A DNA stretch of 64,000 nucleotides. Origin: Synechococcus sp. PCC 7336. Lineage in GTDB: Bacteria; Cyanobacteriota; Cyanobacteriia; Thermostichales; PCC-7336. The stretch covers positions 2,562,789 through 2,626,788 of the forward strand of contig NZ_CM001776.1 in NCBI RefSeq assembly GCF_000332275.1. The letters are read 5' to 3'. The notes under the pieces are model-generated. The model saw nothing but the letters and a program-made list of their open reading frames with translations, had not been told where the DNA came from and searched no databases. Positions 39,318 to 49,136 of this stretch are shown piece by piece; the stretch's first letter is position 1, and each line of letters starts with the position of its first letter. The translations under genes and the position numbers were made by a program.

Positions 39318-40579
39318 ATATGGGCACCTCGATTAATTGACTATTGAGGCCAAATAGTGAGATCATAGATTATCACTTGATGAGGTCTAAGGTGATGGGT
39401 CAGAAAGGTTTTTGGGATTGGGAAGAGCGTCGCAAAAAGCTGAGCAGTAAAAAACCTTTACTAGATAGATTAAATGATATAGTTCCCTGGGAAGAGTTTC
39501 GGCCACTTCTAGAGCAAATACATCAGAAAGAACGAAAAAGCAATGCAGGCCGTAAACCGTTCGATGTGATTTTGATGTTCAAGTTATTGTTGCTGCAGCA
39601 ATTTTACAATATCAGCGACGAGGAATTAGAGTATCAGGTCAATGATCGACTTTCATTCATGCAGTTTTTAGATTTAGACATTGAGGATACTATACCTGAT
39701 GCAAAGACAGTATGGTCATTTCGAGAGCAATTAACGAAACACGGATTGACGAGAGTGCTGTTTGAGAAGTTTGAGAATTATCTTTCGCGAGAAGGATATC
39801 ATGCCCAAGAAGGGCAGATTGTAGATGCCACTCTAGTGCCAGTACCAAAGCAGAGAAATAGTCGAAAAGAGAATGAAAAAATCCGTGACGGAGAGATTCC
39901 AGAGGAATGGGAGGATAAGCCTCATCGCCTTGCTCAGAAAGACCTTGAGGCTCGTTGGACAAAGAAGAATGGACAGAGTCACTTCGGGTACAAGAATCAT
40001 ATTAGTATCGATGTTAAGTTTGGTTTTGTACGCCAATATCAAGTGACTGATGCAGCCGTACATGACTCTCGGGCTTTAGGAGAAGTCATAGACATAGAGA
40101 ATTCAGATGACCGTATATGGGCAGATAGTGCTTATCGAAGTGAAGACATTGAATGGGTATTAGAGACAATAGGATTTGACAGTGAAATCCACGAGCGAGC
40201 ATATCGAAATCGGCCTTTAAACGAAGAGCAAAAGTCAAGTAATCGCAAAAAATCTAGCACTAGAGCGAAAGTAAAACACGTATTTGGAGCTTGGGTGACG
40301 AGTATGGGAGGGAAGCTTGTACGTTCAATTGGCAAAGTTAGGGCTGAGACAAATATCGGTTTAAAGAATCTGGCATTTAATATCAAGAGATACATATTCC
40401 TAGAGTATCAGGCTGCTGTATAGGGAATCTATAGGATTTACTCTTAATTAAATCAACTTCCTGCTTTAGAACTAAGGCAGGAAGTTGATAATACCTAAAA
40501 CTATGCCCTAGCCATCCCAGAAATAGATGAATTTTGTTTTTTTAGGTATGCGAAAATTAATTAATCGAGGTGCCCATAT
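39318..40579 (+). mobile_element. IS5-family element
   Basis: 1262 bp between inverted ends ATATGGGCACCTCGATTAA and TTAATCGAGGTGCCCATAT, with one intact transposase. It is inserted between the two clusters of CTCACATTAA-type repeats. Confidence 0.8.
39395..40423 (+). CDS. IS5-family transposase
   Basis: A 342-residue protein from the ATG at 39395 (MGQKGFWDWEERR); an in-frame ATG upstream at 39344 is possible. NAGRKPFDVILMFKLLLLQQ then SDEELEYQVNDRLSFMQFL is the IS5 N-terminal domain. The DDE core: IVDATLVPVPKQ (D), IWADSAYRSEDIEWV (D), and the C-terminal ETNIGLKNLAFNIKRYI (E). It looks intact. Confidence 0.88.
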   Translation: MGQKGFWDWEERRKKLSSKKPLLDRLNDIVPWEEFRPLLEQIHQKERKSNAGRKPFDVILMFKLLLLQQFYNISDEELEYQVNDRLSFMQFLDLDIEDTIPDAKTVWSFREQLTKHGLTRVLFEKFENYLSREGYHAQEGQIVDATLVPVPKQRNSRKENEKIRDGEIPEEWEDKPHRLAQKDLEARWTKKNGQSHFGYKNHISIDVKFGFVRQYQVTDAAVHDSRALGEVIDIENSDDRIWADSAYRSEDIEWVLETIGFDSEIHERAYRNRPLNEEQKSSNRKKSSTRAKVKHVFGAWVTSMGGKLVRSIGKVRAETNIGLKNLAFNIKRYIFLEYQAAV

Positions 40580-41851
40580 TGGGATAGGCTCGATAAATTG
40601 GCAGATAACTTTCTGGGGTTTGAGCTACTTGAATGAAGGATGCCATGCGTCTGAGACAGTTACTCTGTCAGGGATTGAGGGTTTCATGCCTTCATCTGCC
40701 GTTAGTTTGATGTTCGAGATTAAAGTTACAGAAAGCTTTTACTCTTGAATATGGAGCCCTCTTATGAATGAGAATAAAAGCTCTAGCCTTTACACCATAA
40801 GCATTTGAGGCTTGCGATGAATTTTATCCACGCCATTTGTATGATGAGCTTTTGCTCCATTATGACCGACCTGACAGAAGAGGGGTAGACTCACATTAAC
40901 TGCAACGGGCTCACAAACAAGGATTTGGGCTCAGATTAATTGCAAATAGGCTGTGATGTATATGCAGCAATGCTTTTAGCCTTTTAGGTCGGTTTGTAGT
41001 GCCACTGAAGTGTCTGGAGAAAAGGAACCTTTTTCCTAGACGAATGTATACAGTTGATAGAGTTTAATTTAGACGCTATGCGTCCACATTATCGCCTGAA
41101 ACAGTTTAGTCCCACTAACTCAAGTCACCTGCTACGTCTCGTGATACTCCCAAAAATTCCCAATTATCTGCACTATCTCCTGGCACTCGCTGCGCGGAGG
41201 GGTTGGCGCGATCGGTTTTTGGGGGTGAGGGGGTGTATGTGCAGGCGATCGGAACTTCAGTGATAAGTACGGCTAATCGTTTGGAGGGATTTTTGCTGGG
41301 GAGTAGCGGGGGGTGAAGTTTGGAGTGAGTGGTTAAATAATTAGCTTTAGCCTCCCCATGTGCTTGCAGGGCTTCCCCAGTTGGTGTTGATAGGCGTTCC
41401 CTCGATAGCACAATAAGTGATCGAGTCATAATCCACCTTGTATGAAGTGGACGTGCTCACGCTTATCCCTCTTCTGTCAGGTCAGTCACTATGGAGTAAA
41501 TGTCAGTCATACAAACGGGAAGGAAAAATTCTCTGAGGCAGACCTCAAATGATTGCAGGGTAATGGCAAGAGATTTTATTTCTATTAATAATGGGACTCC
41601 ATATTCAAGAGCAAAAGCTTTCCACACCTTAAATCCTGATCGTGAAATTGATGGCAGAGTAAGGGATGAATCCCTCAACCCGATACAGAACAACTGTTAC
41701 AGACGAGTAGCATTCTTTTTCCAAATGTCTCAATCCTCAAAAAGTTATCTGTCAATTTGCCGAGATTATCCCGATCTGACAAAAGAGGGTTATAGCAGTT
41801 TCCAGATAGATAGTGTACAGCCTGCTTCTCAAACCAAGAGCCCCCAGTATC
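40580..41851. other. Degraded transposon sequence without an intact gene
   Basis: Holds the right cluster of CTCACATTAA-type repeats (40890-40960) and an inverted pair of homologous coding fragments: 40729-40888 (plus, many stops) and 41465-41640 (minus, reading AFALEYGVPLLIEIK and ending SIVTDLTEEG). The stretch 41000-41460 shows nothing recognisable. ORFs at 41500-41940 and 41115-41429 are antisense or unsupported. Confidence 0.45.
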
Positions 41852-43486
41852 TGGCGACAATGATCTTGGCCGCCAAGTGTCAATCATCTTGGCCGGTGAA
41901 AGCGGAAACTAAGCAGCAACCCATATCCCCAGCTGCATAGTGCCCGGTCAACGAATCAATCAACGACAGGTCAAGATCTATATGAATGCAAGAGAGGGAG
42001 GTTGCGAGCAGGAAGCTGCGGCAGCCAAAGCTGGAATATCAACCCGAAGCAGTCGACGAATTGAGAGGGGGGAGCATCAACCGGGAAAGGCGCGTCAGCG
42101 CTGGCGCAGTCGCCCAGATCCGCTAGAGGCTGTTGGGAAAGTGAGCTGGAACCGTTGCTGCGTCGGGAACCGAAGCTCAAACCGATGACCCTGTTGCTCT
42201 ATCTACAGAGGAAGCACCCTGGCGAGTATTCCCGTTCCATCTTGAGAACGCTGCAAAGGCGAGTGCAGCAATGGCGAGCCCAGCATGGCCCAGCCAAAGA
42301 AGTGATGTTTCCCCAGGAGCATCGTCCAGGCGAGCAAGGTCTGTCGGATTACACGCAACTGAAACGGTGAAGGTCACCATCGGGGGAGAAGCCTTTGCCC
42401 ACCTGCTCTATCACTACCGTCTGGCCTACAGCGGTTGGCAATATGTGGAGATTGTGGAAGGGGGGGAAAGTTTCATCAGTCTCTCCGAATGCCTGCAAAA
42501 TGCCCTGCATGAATGTGGCGGAGTGCCCAAAGCACATCGCACCGATAGCCTCAGTGCTGCCTATCGCAACCTGGGAGGACGAGCGGAAAAAGACTTGAGT
42601 TTCAGCTACCAAAAGCTGTGCGAACACTACCGCATGCGGCCCAGTCGGAATAACCGGGGTCAGGGTCACGAGAACGGTTCCATCGAATCCCCGCACGGTC
42701 ACTTCAAACAGCGATTACGCCAAGCCCTGCTGCTGCGGGGAAGCACGGACTTCGACTCGAAAGCCGACTATCAGGCTTGTATTGCCGAAGTGGTGGCCTC
42801 TCTCAATCAGAGCTGCGAGGCAGAGTTCGGCATCGAACGAGAATTTCTGGGAGCTCTGCCGACTCATCGTCACCCGGATTGCGAAGTGCTCTCGGTTAAG
42901 GTGACTCGCAACAGTACCATCAGCGTGTGCTGTATCCTCTACACCGTCCCCTCTCGATTGATTGGCCAGCGACTGACGATCCACTTACACCACGACCGCT
43001 TGGTGGGGTTTGTGGGTCTGCAACCAGTGGTGGAGTTGAAGCGATTGCACGTGCCCAAAGAGGCTCCCAGCCGCCGGGGTCGCCAGCTCGATTACCGGCA
43101 TGTGATTGACAGTTTGAGGAGCAAGCCGAGAGCCCTGCTCAACTGTCAATGGCGCGAGCAGCTCCTTCCCAGCGAGGACTACCGCCGTTTGTGGGGCCAG
43201 TTTCTCGAGCAGTTCGGTTCCGATACTGCTTGCCGGTTGATGGTGGCATCCCTCTACATCGCCGCCAAACAAGACAAGCAACAGGCGGTGCTGGAGTATC
43301 TCGAATCTCAGTTTGCGGCCCAAAGCTTGACCCTATCTGGCTTGCAGCAACAGTTCGGGCAGACTCAATCCTCCCCCCATCCGCTGGAGGTGCATCAACA
43401 TTCTTTATTCGACTACGACCAACTGATTTGCCATGACTCTATCCAATCCCCGCATCCAGCAGACCCTACCGCTATTGCTCAAATCC
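41852..43486 (+). mobile_element. IS21-family element, copy 2 (truncated)
   Basis: Near-identical to copy 1 over about 1635 bp, same orientation, 15452 bp away. It ends within istB's first codons, where an ISL3 element begins. Confidence 0.9.
41940..43486 (+). pseudogene. istA: IstA transposase, frameshifted
   Basis: Compared with copy 1 one base is missing near 42133 (CTGTTGGG for CTGTATGGG) and one near 42366 (GAAACGG for GAAACCGG), so the frame breaks twice. The third segment is read to the ISL3 junction at 43487 and carries on into IS sequence. The GTG start at 41940 and the remaining sequence are conserved, so the loss is recent. The istB gene is missing beyond its first ~10 codons. Confidence 0.9.
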
Positions 43487-45331
43487 TGCATATTCATCCG
43501 ACTTCGGGGTCTTGTCCGCTTTTGGTGATCGTTAAATCTGTCCTAAATGAGGCGCTTATTTCGTATAAGAATCAACTGATTAGGATGAGGCGCTTGGCCA
43601 ATAGCTCGAGCCCAGCCCTTCCAAACATCTGCCGTTTCAGCATTTTTAGTCGGTTGTTTTGACCCTCCACTGGCCCATTGCTCACCTCGAGTGTGAGAGC
43701 TGCTTTCACCGCATCGTAATCTTCTTGAAGACCCTTGGCAAAACTCCGTAATGCCTTGATTGAGCTGCTCACAGCTGTCTCCAGCCAATCGTCGAATTCC
43801 CCAGGCAGTCGCTCGCGCACCAGTTTGATGAACCCCTGAGCCAGAGCGATCGCCCCCGATAACTTTGGCTGCTGGCCCAGTTTTTCCAGCAGGGTTTTCT
43901 CCTCAGGCGTAAGGTTTTCAGGCCGTGTCAACAGCAGCCAAGCCGCCCGCTTGGCACTCAAAGGCTCTGACACTGGTGTGGCGGGTGATGGCGCTGGTCC
44001 CCGACCCGGTAAGTCATTGAGGGATTCTCGGCTGGGCTTGATGGAGGGCAGAGAGCAACGCAACTGCCGAGTGTAACGGGCGACGGTCATATAGCTGCCC
44101 GGGTACCCTTGCTGTTGGATCTCGCCAAACAACTGTTTAGTTTGTTGGCGCCCTTGCTGCCATTGCTCTGACAGGTAAGCCTTGTATGGATCCAAACAAC
44201 TGGGGTTTCTCCGCCGCCCCACAGGATATTGCCATTCCGGAAACGTTGACGCGGCCAGGTAGGTATACACCGTTCGCTCGCCAATGCCGAGGTGATGGGC
44301 AATGTCTTTAATGGCATAGCCTTGCTTGCGTAGAGCATGGGTTTGTTCCCACTTCTCCAGTCGTATGGCCCGATTGACTTCCCTTTGGGTTCGATATCTA
44401 TCCGGAGCAGCTTCGGGGGTCGGTGCTTCGGTTGGCTGTTGGGCTTGAATCTGTTGCTGCTCAACCTGTTCGAGCGACTGGGTTTGTCCCTTAAAGACTT
44501 TCTCTAAAGCCTCTTCGAGATTCTGCAACAGATGAAAGCGATCGGCTACCTGGATGGCATCGGGTGCTCCATCGCTCATGCCTCGCCTGTAGGCTTTGGA
44601 GCGATCTCTCGAGAGAATCTTCACGCCAGGATGCTCTTTCAACCAGGCTGCTAAGGTCCCAGCCGCCCGGTCGGGGAGTAGTGCGATCGGTTGGTTGGTC
44701 TCCAAGTCGACCAAGATCGTTCCGTAATGATGACCCGTGCGAAACGCGAAATCATCCACCCCCAATATCTTTGGCGTGGCCATGACTGGTAGGGGCAATT
44801 TGGAGATGGCTCGCAAGATGGTGTTGCGGCTGTATCCGTATCCGAGCTGATGGCTCAAGCGGGCTGCTGCCGAACCACCGAGGGCTAAGCCCATCGCTTC
44901 CAGTTGAGCCGTGTAGCGAGTCGTGCGTCTGGCCCAAGGCGCGACAACCTCGGGCAGACGCTCCGTAAAGATACGCCGAGGGCAACGCTCGTTGAGGCAG
45001 AAGAACTTACAGACTTGGAGCAATATCGTCAGCGTGAATTGAACTAATGGCAGATCCCTCAACGTTCTCTCATAGTGGCTATGGATGCGATCGGTGGAGC
45101 GATGACACAGCGGGCAACAGGCCACCGTTTGAGTCGAGCAGAGGTTAACAACGAGCTGTTGGTTGGCCGGATCGATACTCCAACTGTTCAAGCTCACATC
45201 CGTTTGGCTGGGCAGGAGATGCTGTAAAAGTTCCACGGGCTTGGCAGAGTGAGGGTTTGCACCTGGTATTCTCCTATACCTTCTCTGCATCACCAAAAGC
45301 GGACAAGACCCCGAAGTCGGATGAATATGCA
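43487..45331 (-). mobile_element. ISL3-family element
   Basis: 1845 bp with 43-bp perfect terminal inverted repeats (43487-43529 and 45289-45331, outer bases TGCATATTCATCCGACTTCG). The 8-bp flanks (TCAAATCC left, CTCGATGC right) do not match, so there is no target duplication. Confidence 0.88.
43572..45290 (-). CDS. ISL3-family transposase
   Basis: A 572-residue protein from the ATG at 45290; the longer frame reads into the terminal repeat. An N-terminal zinc-finger (VACCPLCHRSTDRIHSHYER), then the DDE core with ILGVDDFAFRTGHHYGTILV and ILSRDRSKAY, VADRFHLLQNL, and a C-terminal NGPVEGQNNRLKMLKRQMFG with the glutamate. A helix-turn-helix stretch (YAIKDIAHHLGIGERTVYTY) is inserted between. Intact. 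Confidence 0.9.
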   Translation of the reverse strand: MQRRYRRIPGANPHSAKPVELLQHLLPSQTDVSLNSWSIDPANQQLVVNLCSTQTVACCPLCHRSTDRIHSHYERTLRDLPLVQFTLTILLQVCKFFCLNERCPRRIFTERLPEVVAPWARRTTRYTAQLEAMGLALGGSAAARLSHQLGYGYSRNTILRAISKLPLPVMATPKILGVDDFAFRTGHHYGTILVDLETNQPIALLPDRAAGTLAAWLKEHPGVKILSRDRSKAYRRGMSDGAPDAIQVADRFHLLQNLEEALEKVFKGQTQSLEQVEQQQIQAQQPTEAPTPEAAPDRYRTQREVNRAIRLEKWEQTHALRKQGYAIKDIAHHLGIGERTVYTYLAASTFPEWQYPVGRRRNPSCLDPYKAYLSEQWQQGRQQTKQLFGEIQQQGYPGSYMTVARYTRQLRCSLPSIKPSRESLNDLPGRGPAPSPATPVSEPLSAKRAAWLLLTRPENLTPEEKTLLEKLGQQPKLSGAIALAQGFIKLVRERLPGEFDDWLETAVSSSIKALRSFAKGLQEDYDAVKAALTLEVSNGPVEGQNNRLKMLKRQMFGRAGLELLAKRLILIS

Positions 45332-45886
45332 CTCGATGCGGCGAATCGTTCGCTCGCTGATTCCGGTCAAGTCACGGGTCGCTTTCTGAGTCGCCCCCGT
45401 TTGTCTGAGTTTTTGTGCCATGTATCGCTCCAGTCGGGTGAACATCTTGCCCTGTCTTGGGTTGAGCTTTTTTCCATTTTGGAATTAGCTCGCTCCACTA
45501 CAGCTCATTCGACCGGCCATAATTTCCGGAATTTTTCCGGCCATAGTTTCCGGAATTCACACCATTCCGGCAGTCGCGGCCAAAGCTTTCAATACGAACT
45601 GCTCTATGACGGCAATCCTGCTGCACCAGGCGCTCATCAGATGGGCTTGATTGACCTGGACCATCTCAGACAGGAGTACGACACGCAAAAGAATGGGCCA
45701 ATCCTCCATAAGAAGGGGCCAGGTTTGCCCCAAGTTGCCCCCAAGTTTGGGCCAAGTACGGGTGCCTAAAACCCAGTACTCAACGGGAATAGAGCCTGAT
45801 TTTGGCTGACTTATCCAAAAAAGCACAGTACCCCCCTATCTCAAAACCGTACTTTTTGTCGTACTTTCCCGTCGTACTCACTTCCC
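45332..45886. other. Non-coding stretch with CCGGCCATARTTTCCGGAATT repeats
   Basis: Two direct copies of a 21-bp motif at 45513-45533 and 45537-45557; a third copy is at about 49632-49652. An ORF spanning this stretch (45257-45769) lacks any family match and is not called. Further repeats of CCCCAAGTTGCCC type lie near 45730. Confidence 0.5.
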
Positions 45887-47034
45887 CCCTCCTTAGCCGC
45901 TCATGTCCCGCAAGCGTCCCCCCAGCTTCGCCGATGTCCCCAACATCGCTGACCCACAAGGTTTTGTCTGTTTCATGAACCGCTATCTGGAGTGGATGGC
46001 TGTGCGTAACTACTCCCCCCGCACCATCGACTCTCGACAGGTTCACTTGACCCAGTTCATCAACTGGTGTGCCCAACGCTCTCTGCTACGTCCTGCCGAG
46101 ATCACTAAGCCGATCCTGGAGCGCTATCAACGCTTTCTCTATCACTACCGTCAGCTCAACGGCAAACCTCTGTCTTTCCCCTCCCAATACAATCACTTGG
46201 TCGCCATTCGAGCCTGGTTTAAGTGGCTGACTCGCGACAATTTCATCCTCTACAACCCTGCCAGTGAGTTGGAGTTACCCAAGCGGGCGAGTCGCTTGCC
46301 CAAGGCCGTCCTCTCTGAGTCTGAGGCCGAGCAAGTGCTCGCTCAGCCCGATATTGCGACTCCTTTGGGCTTACGAGACCGCGCCATGATTGAAACCTTC
46401 TACAGCACCGGCATTCGTCGCTTCGAGCTGATTGGTTTACGTCTGCAAGACCTCGATGCCGAGCGAGGCACGTTGATGGTGCGCCAGGGCAAGGGGCGCA
46501 AAGACCGCGTGATTCCGATTGGCGCTCGCGCCATTGCTTGGATAGAGAAATATCTCGCCGATGTGCGTCCCCATCTTTGCTGTGGCTATGAAGATGGTCG
46601 CTTGTTTCTGTCTCATTTGGGGGAGCCGTTGAGTCCTCATAGTTTAAGTCGCTTGATTCACGCTTACGTCGATGCCGCCGAGATTGGCAAGCAGGGGAGT
46701 TGTCATTTATTCCGCCATACGATGGCGACCCTCATGCATGAGAATGGCGCTGATATTCGCCACATTCAAGCCATGCTCGGCCATGCCAGTCTCGATACCA
46801 CTCAGGTCTACACCCAGATGTCGATTAAGAAGCTCAAGCAGGTTCATACCCTCACTCATCCCGCTCGCTCCGAGCGCTCGCTCACCGTCGACTGGAATCA
46901 AGAAGATCCCACCCCAGAGGAGTTGTTTGCAGATTTAGAGGCCGAGCGCTTGGAAGAGCTCTCGGATTGAGGCAGATTCCGCCTCAGCAGCCTTGCGACA
47001 ATCTGCCTGACCCTTGCCACCCTCCTTAGCCGCT
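45887..47034. repeat. 16-bp direct repeats flanking the tyrosine recombinase
   Basis: CCCTCCTTAGCCGCTC at 45887-45902 and 47019-47034. The first lies directly before the recombinase ATG. The pair could mark an insertion or a recombination site. Confidence 0.5.
45903..46970 (+). CDS. XerC/D-like tyrosine recombinase
   Basis: A 355-residue protein. SAM-like N-terminal domain (YLEWMAVRNYSPRTIDSRQV), then the catalytic domain: YSTGIRRFELIGLRLQDLD (R), QGKGRKDRVIPIG (K), HLFRHTMATLMHENG (HxxR), LGHASLDTTQVYTQM (H and Y). All catalytic residues are present. Such recombinases accompany some transposons; here it sits next to the CCGGCCATA repeats. The C-terminal tail is acidic. It is flanked by 16-bp direct repeats, CCCTCCTTAGCCGCTC. 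Confidence 0.85.
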   Translation: MSRKRPPSFADVPNIADPQGFVCFMNRYLEWMAVRNYSPRTIDSRQVHLTQFINWCAQRSLLRPAEITKPILERYQRFLYHYRQLNGKPLSFPSQYNHLVAIRAWFKWLTRDNFILYNPASELELPKRASRLPKAVLSESEAEQVLAQPDIATPLGLRDRAMIETFYSTGIRRFELIGLRLQDLDAERGTLMVRQGKGRKDRVIPIGARAIAWIEKYLADVRPHLCCGYEDGRLFLSHLGEPLSPHSLSRLIHAYVDAAEIGKQGSCHLFRHTMATLMHENGADIRHIQAMLGHASLDTTQVYTQMSIKKLKQVHTLTHPARSERSLTVDWNQEDPTPEELFADLEAERLEELSD

Positions 47035-47095
47035 CCATTTCCTTCTCATTTGGGCACAGTACGTCTAAAGCTCTCAGTTGCCTCGGGGCGCATAG

Positions 47096-48178
47096 TTTCA
47101 GGGAACTGTAAAAGACCTGCTCGATGCTAATGGCAATCTGGTCAATCACATCAGCTATGACAGTTTTGGCAATATTACGGGTGAAACCAATCCTGATGTT
47201 GAATTCCGCTTTGGGTATACAGGTCGAGAGTTTGATGAGGAGACCGGGCTGTACTTCTATCGGGCACGTTACTACGACCCGCAGACGGGGAAGTTTGTAG
47301 GGGAAGACCCGCTTGGATTTGGCGCTGGTGATGCCAACCTCTCTCGCTACGTTGGTAATTCCCCAAGCAATTTCACCGACCCATCAGGATTGATGTCCAG
47401 GGGAGATTACATCCGCCAACGCAATGCCGAGCTGAATTCGGGGGAAAGGGAACGGTATAACCTGAGCAATTTGCCAGGAGACTTCGCTCAAATGCTGTTT
47501 CAGGATCTACCGCTCACATTGTTAGAGCAAGTTGTCGATCCGTCTGCTGCGGCAATTGGCGATACCTTCACATTGGGATACACTACCCAATTGCGCGAGG
47601 ACCAGTTTGGTGATTGGGCTAGGCAGCAGCACGAGGGCAATGCATTCAAGTTGGGTCAGATAGCTACCTTTGCTCTTTCTTTCGGGGTGGGAGCAAACAC
47701 ACCAAATGCGCTGAAAGGTGTCTCTGGAGCGGGGCGTTTGGCACAAGGGTTCGACATTGTTAGCACATTTTCAGGATCCTATGAAAGTACAACTAATTTT
47801 CTCGAGGGATGCTTTTCTCTTCCTGACCTACTCAACTTTGCTCCACTCCTAGGAGTTCTGGGATCGAGGCTGGGTAGAGGAGACCCAAATAGTGGTTCCT
47901 CCTCACCAAGTCAGAGATCTCAAGAAATCTTTGATCGAATCCAAGAAGGGGTTGAAAATGGTGATTTTACTGTAAAATCAAATCCTCTGAATCCTGATAC
48001 ATTGCAAGAAAGCAATTTAACCATTGATTTCGGTGATGGAACAGGTGTGAATCTAAGGACAGAAACACATCCATTACAGCCAGGTGGAAGCCCTACCCGT
48101 CATACTAATGTTGAGGTAACGCGGAGAACCCCTAGGGGGAGGAACAGAGTAATTGAAAATATTCATATAACGCAGTAA
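47096..48178 (+). pseudogene. RHS-repeat C-terminal fragment with toxin tip (5'-truncated)
   Basis: An open frame of 360 codons that begins after TAG 47093 without a usable start except TTG/ATG at 47390. It carries the RHS core: GYTGREFDEETGLYFYRARY, then YDPQTGKFVGEDPLGF, SRYVGNSPSNFTDPSGL. The DPSGL is the conserved junction (DPxGL) after which the variable toxin domain starts. The C-terminal ~260 residues are not recognised; the tip LTIDFGDGTGVNLRTETHPL then RHTNVEVTRRT looks like a compact enzyme-type domain. The rest of the RHS shell is missing. A candidate immunity gene follows 135 bp downstream. Confidence 0.75.
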
Positions 48179-48313
48179 TATCATTAATTCTTTGAGAGCC
48201 AAAAATGTATCTTTTTGTGATAGGATGAAGAAGAATTAAATCTATATATTTGTGCTTGGCATTTTAGTATAATTTGACAGAATAAGTACGCCTAGAAAAA
48301 CCGAGGAAAAGAG

Positions 48314-48583
48314 ATGAAGAAGAAATTTGAATTTGAATTTGACGATTACTCATCTGAGAATAGAATCAAATTCGACTTTGACCAAGAAATAGATGAGGAG
48401 ATGAAAATTATTATTGAAAATAAAATTCCAGTCTTGTATGCGAATAAGCAAGCTTACTTGGCATTGGCAAAAGCTTTTATAAAACTGGCTTTTGGTGAAT
48501 ACTCAAATGGGTTCCATTTTCATCTTAGACAAAACTTCGATGCTGATGAACAAGAAGCTATTCGTTGCCACTTAATAGATTGA
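48314..48583 (+). CDS. Candidate immunity protein of the RHS tip
   Basis: An 89-residue acidic protein: an alternating Phe/Glu/Asp N-terminus (KKKFEFEFDDYSSENRIKFD), then LYANKQAYLALAKAFIKLAF and GFHFHLRQNFDADEQEAI. Small size, acidity and position right after an RHS toxin tip suggest immunity. Resemblance to Imm32-type proteins is only a loose impression. AT-rich, unlike the genes around it. GAGGAAAAGAG before the ATG is a good ribosome site. Confidence 0.6.
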   Translation: MKKKFEFEFDDYSSENRIKFDFDQEIDEEMKIIIENKIPVLYANKQAYLALAKAFIKLAFGEYSNGFHFHLRQNFDADEQEAIRCHLID

Positions 48584-48947
48584 TTGAACGAAGACACTGT
48601 CCACGGAACTAGTCTTACCCTCATGTCCACCCCCGAGGCTAGTACGTAAATGAAGTCGCTGCGCTCCGCCTGTTCCGCATCGCCGCTCATCAAGCGCACT
48701 GCGTGCAACGGCAATGCTAGTCCCCCCACCCGCGCTAATCGCGCCTCCCAATTCGCGCCAAGCCGCCCCCGCGCAACCCCGCTAATGCCCAACAGTGCCA
48801 TCAACTAAGCAGGGGCAACGCACCCACCCACCCGCCGTAGCTGCTTGGCGCGGGAAAAAACACGGGCACGACCCTCAAGATTGTTTTGCTCCTCAAAGGT
48901 AAGAGCAGGTAAACCTGCCCTCACCTTCGAGGTCGACACCATCAATA
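48584..48947. other. Gap with no supported gene
   Basis: 364 bp, GC-rich from 48650 on. The minus ORF 48520-48804 lacks features and overlaps the immunity gene. Nothing else is seen. Confidence 0.4.
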
Positions 48948-49136
48948 TCAGCTCAAATCCATCTCTCTTCTCAGAAGATTATTGACAAAATCATTCAGGT
49001 CGATCCCTTTCTCTGCCGCCTTCCTTTTGACAAATTCCTGTACCTCATCATCGAGATAGATGGGAGACTTAAACGTTGAATTAGGACGGTAGAACTTGCC
49101 CCGTTCCGCCTTAGAAAAGTCATATTCAGCTTTCAT
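48948..49136 (-). CDS. brnA: BrnA-type antitoxin
   Basis: A 62-residue protein: FYRPNSTFKSPIYLDDEVQE then FVKRKAAEKGIDLNDFVNNL, a ribbon-helix-helix of the BrnA/CopG type. It follows the BrnT gene on the minus strand with a 4-bp overlap. Confidence 0.8.
   Translation of the reverse strand: MKAEYDFSKAERGKFYRPNSTFKSPIYLDDEVQEFVKRKAAEKGIDLNDFVNNLLRREMDLS

Noticed and set aside
41500-41940. 146-codon plus ORF before IS21 copy 2
   Set aside because: Antisense to a minus-strand fragment homologous to 40729-40888 and ends inside the IS21 end.
45257-45769. 170-codon ORF over the CCGGCCATA repeats
   Set aside because: Starts inside the ISL3 end, runs through repeats and has no family-like segments.
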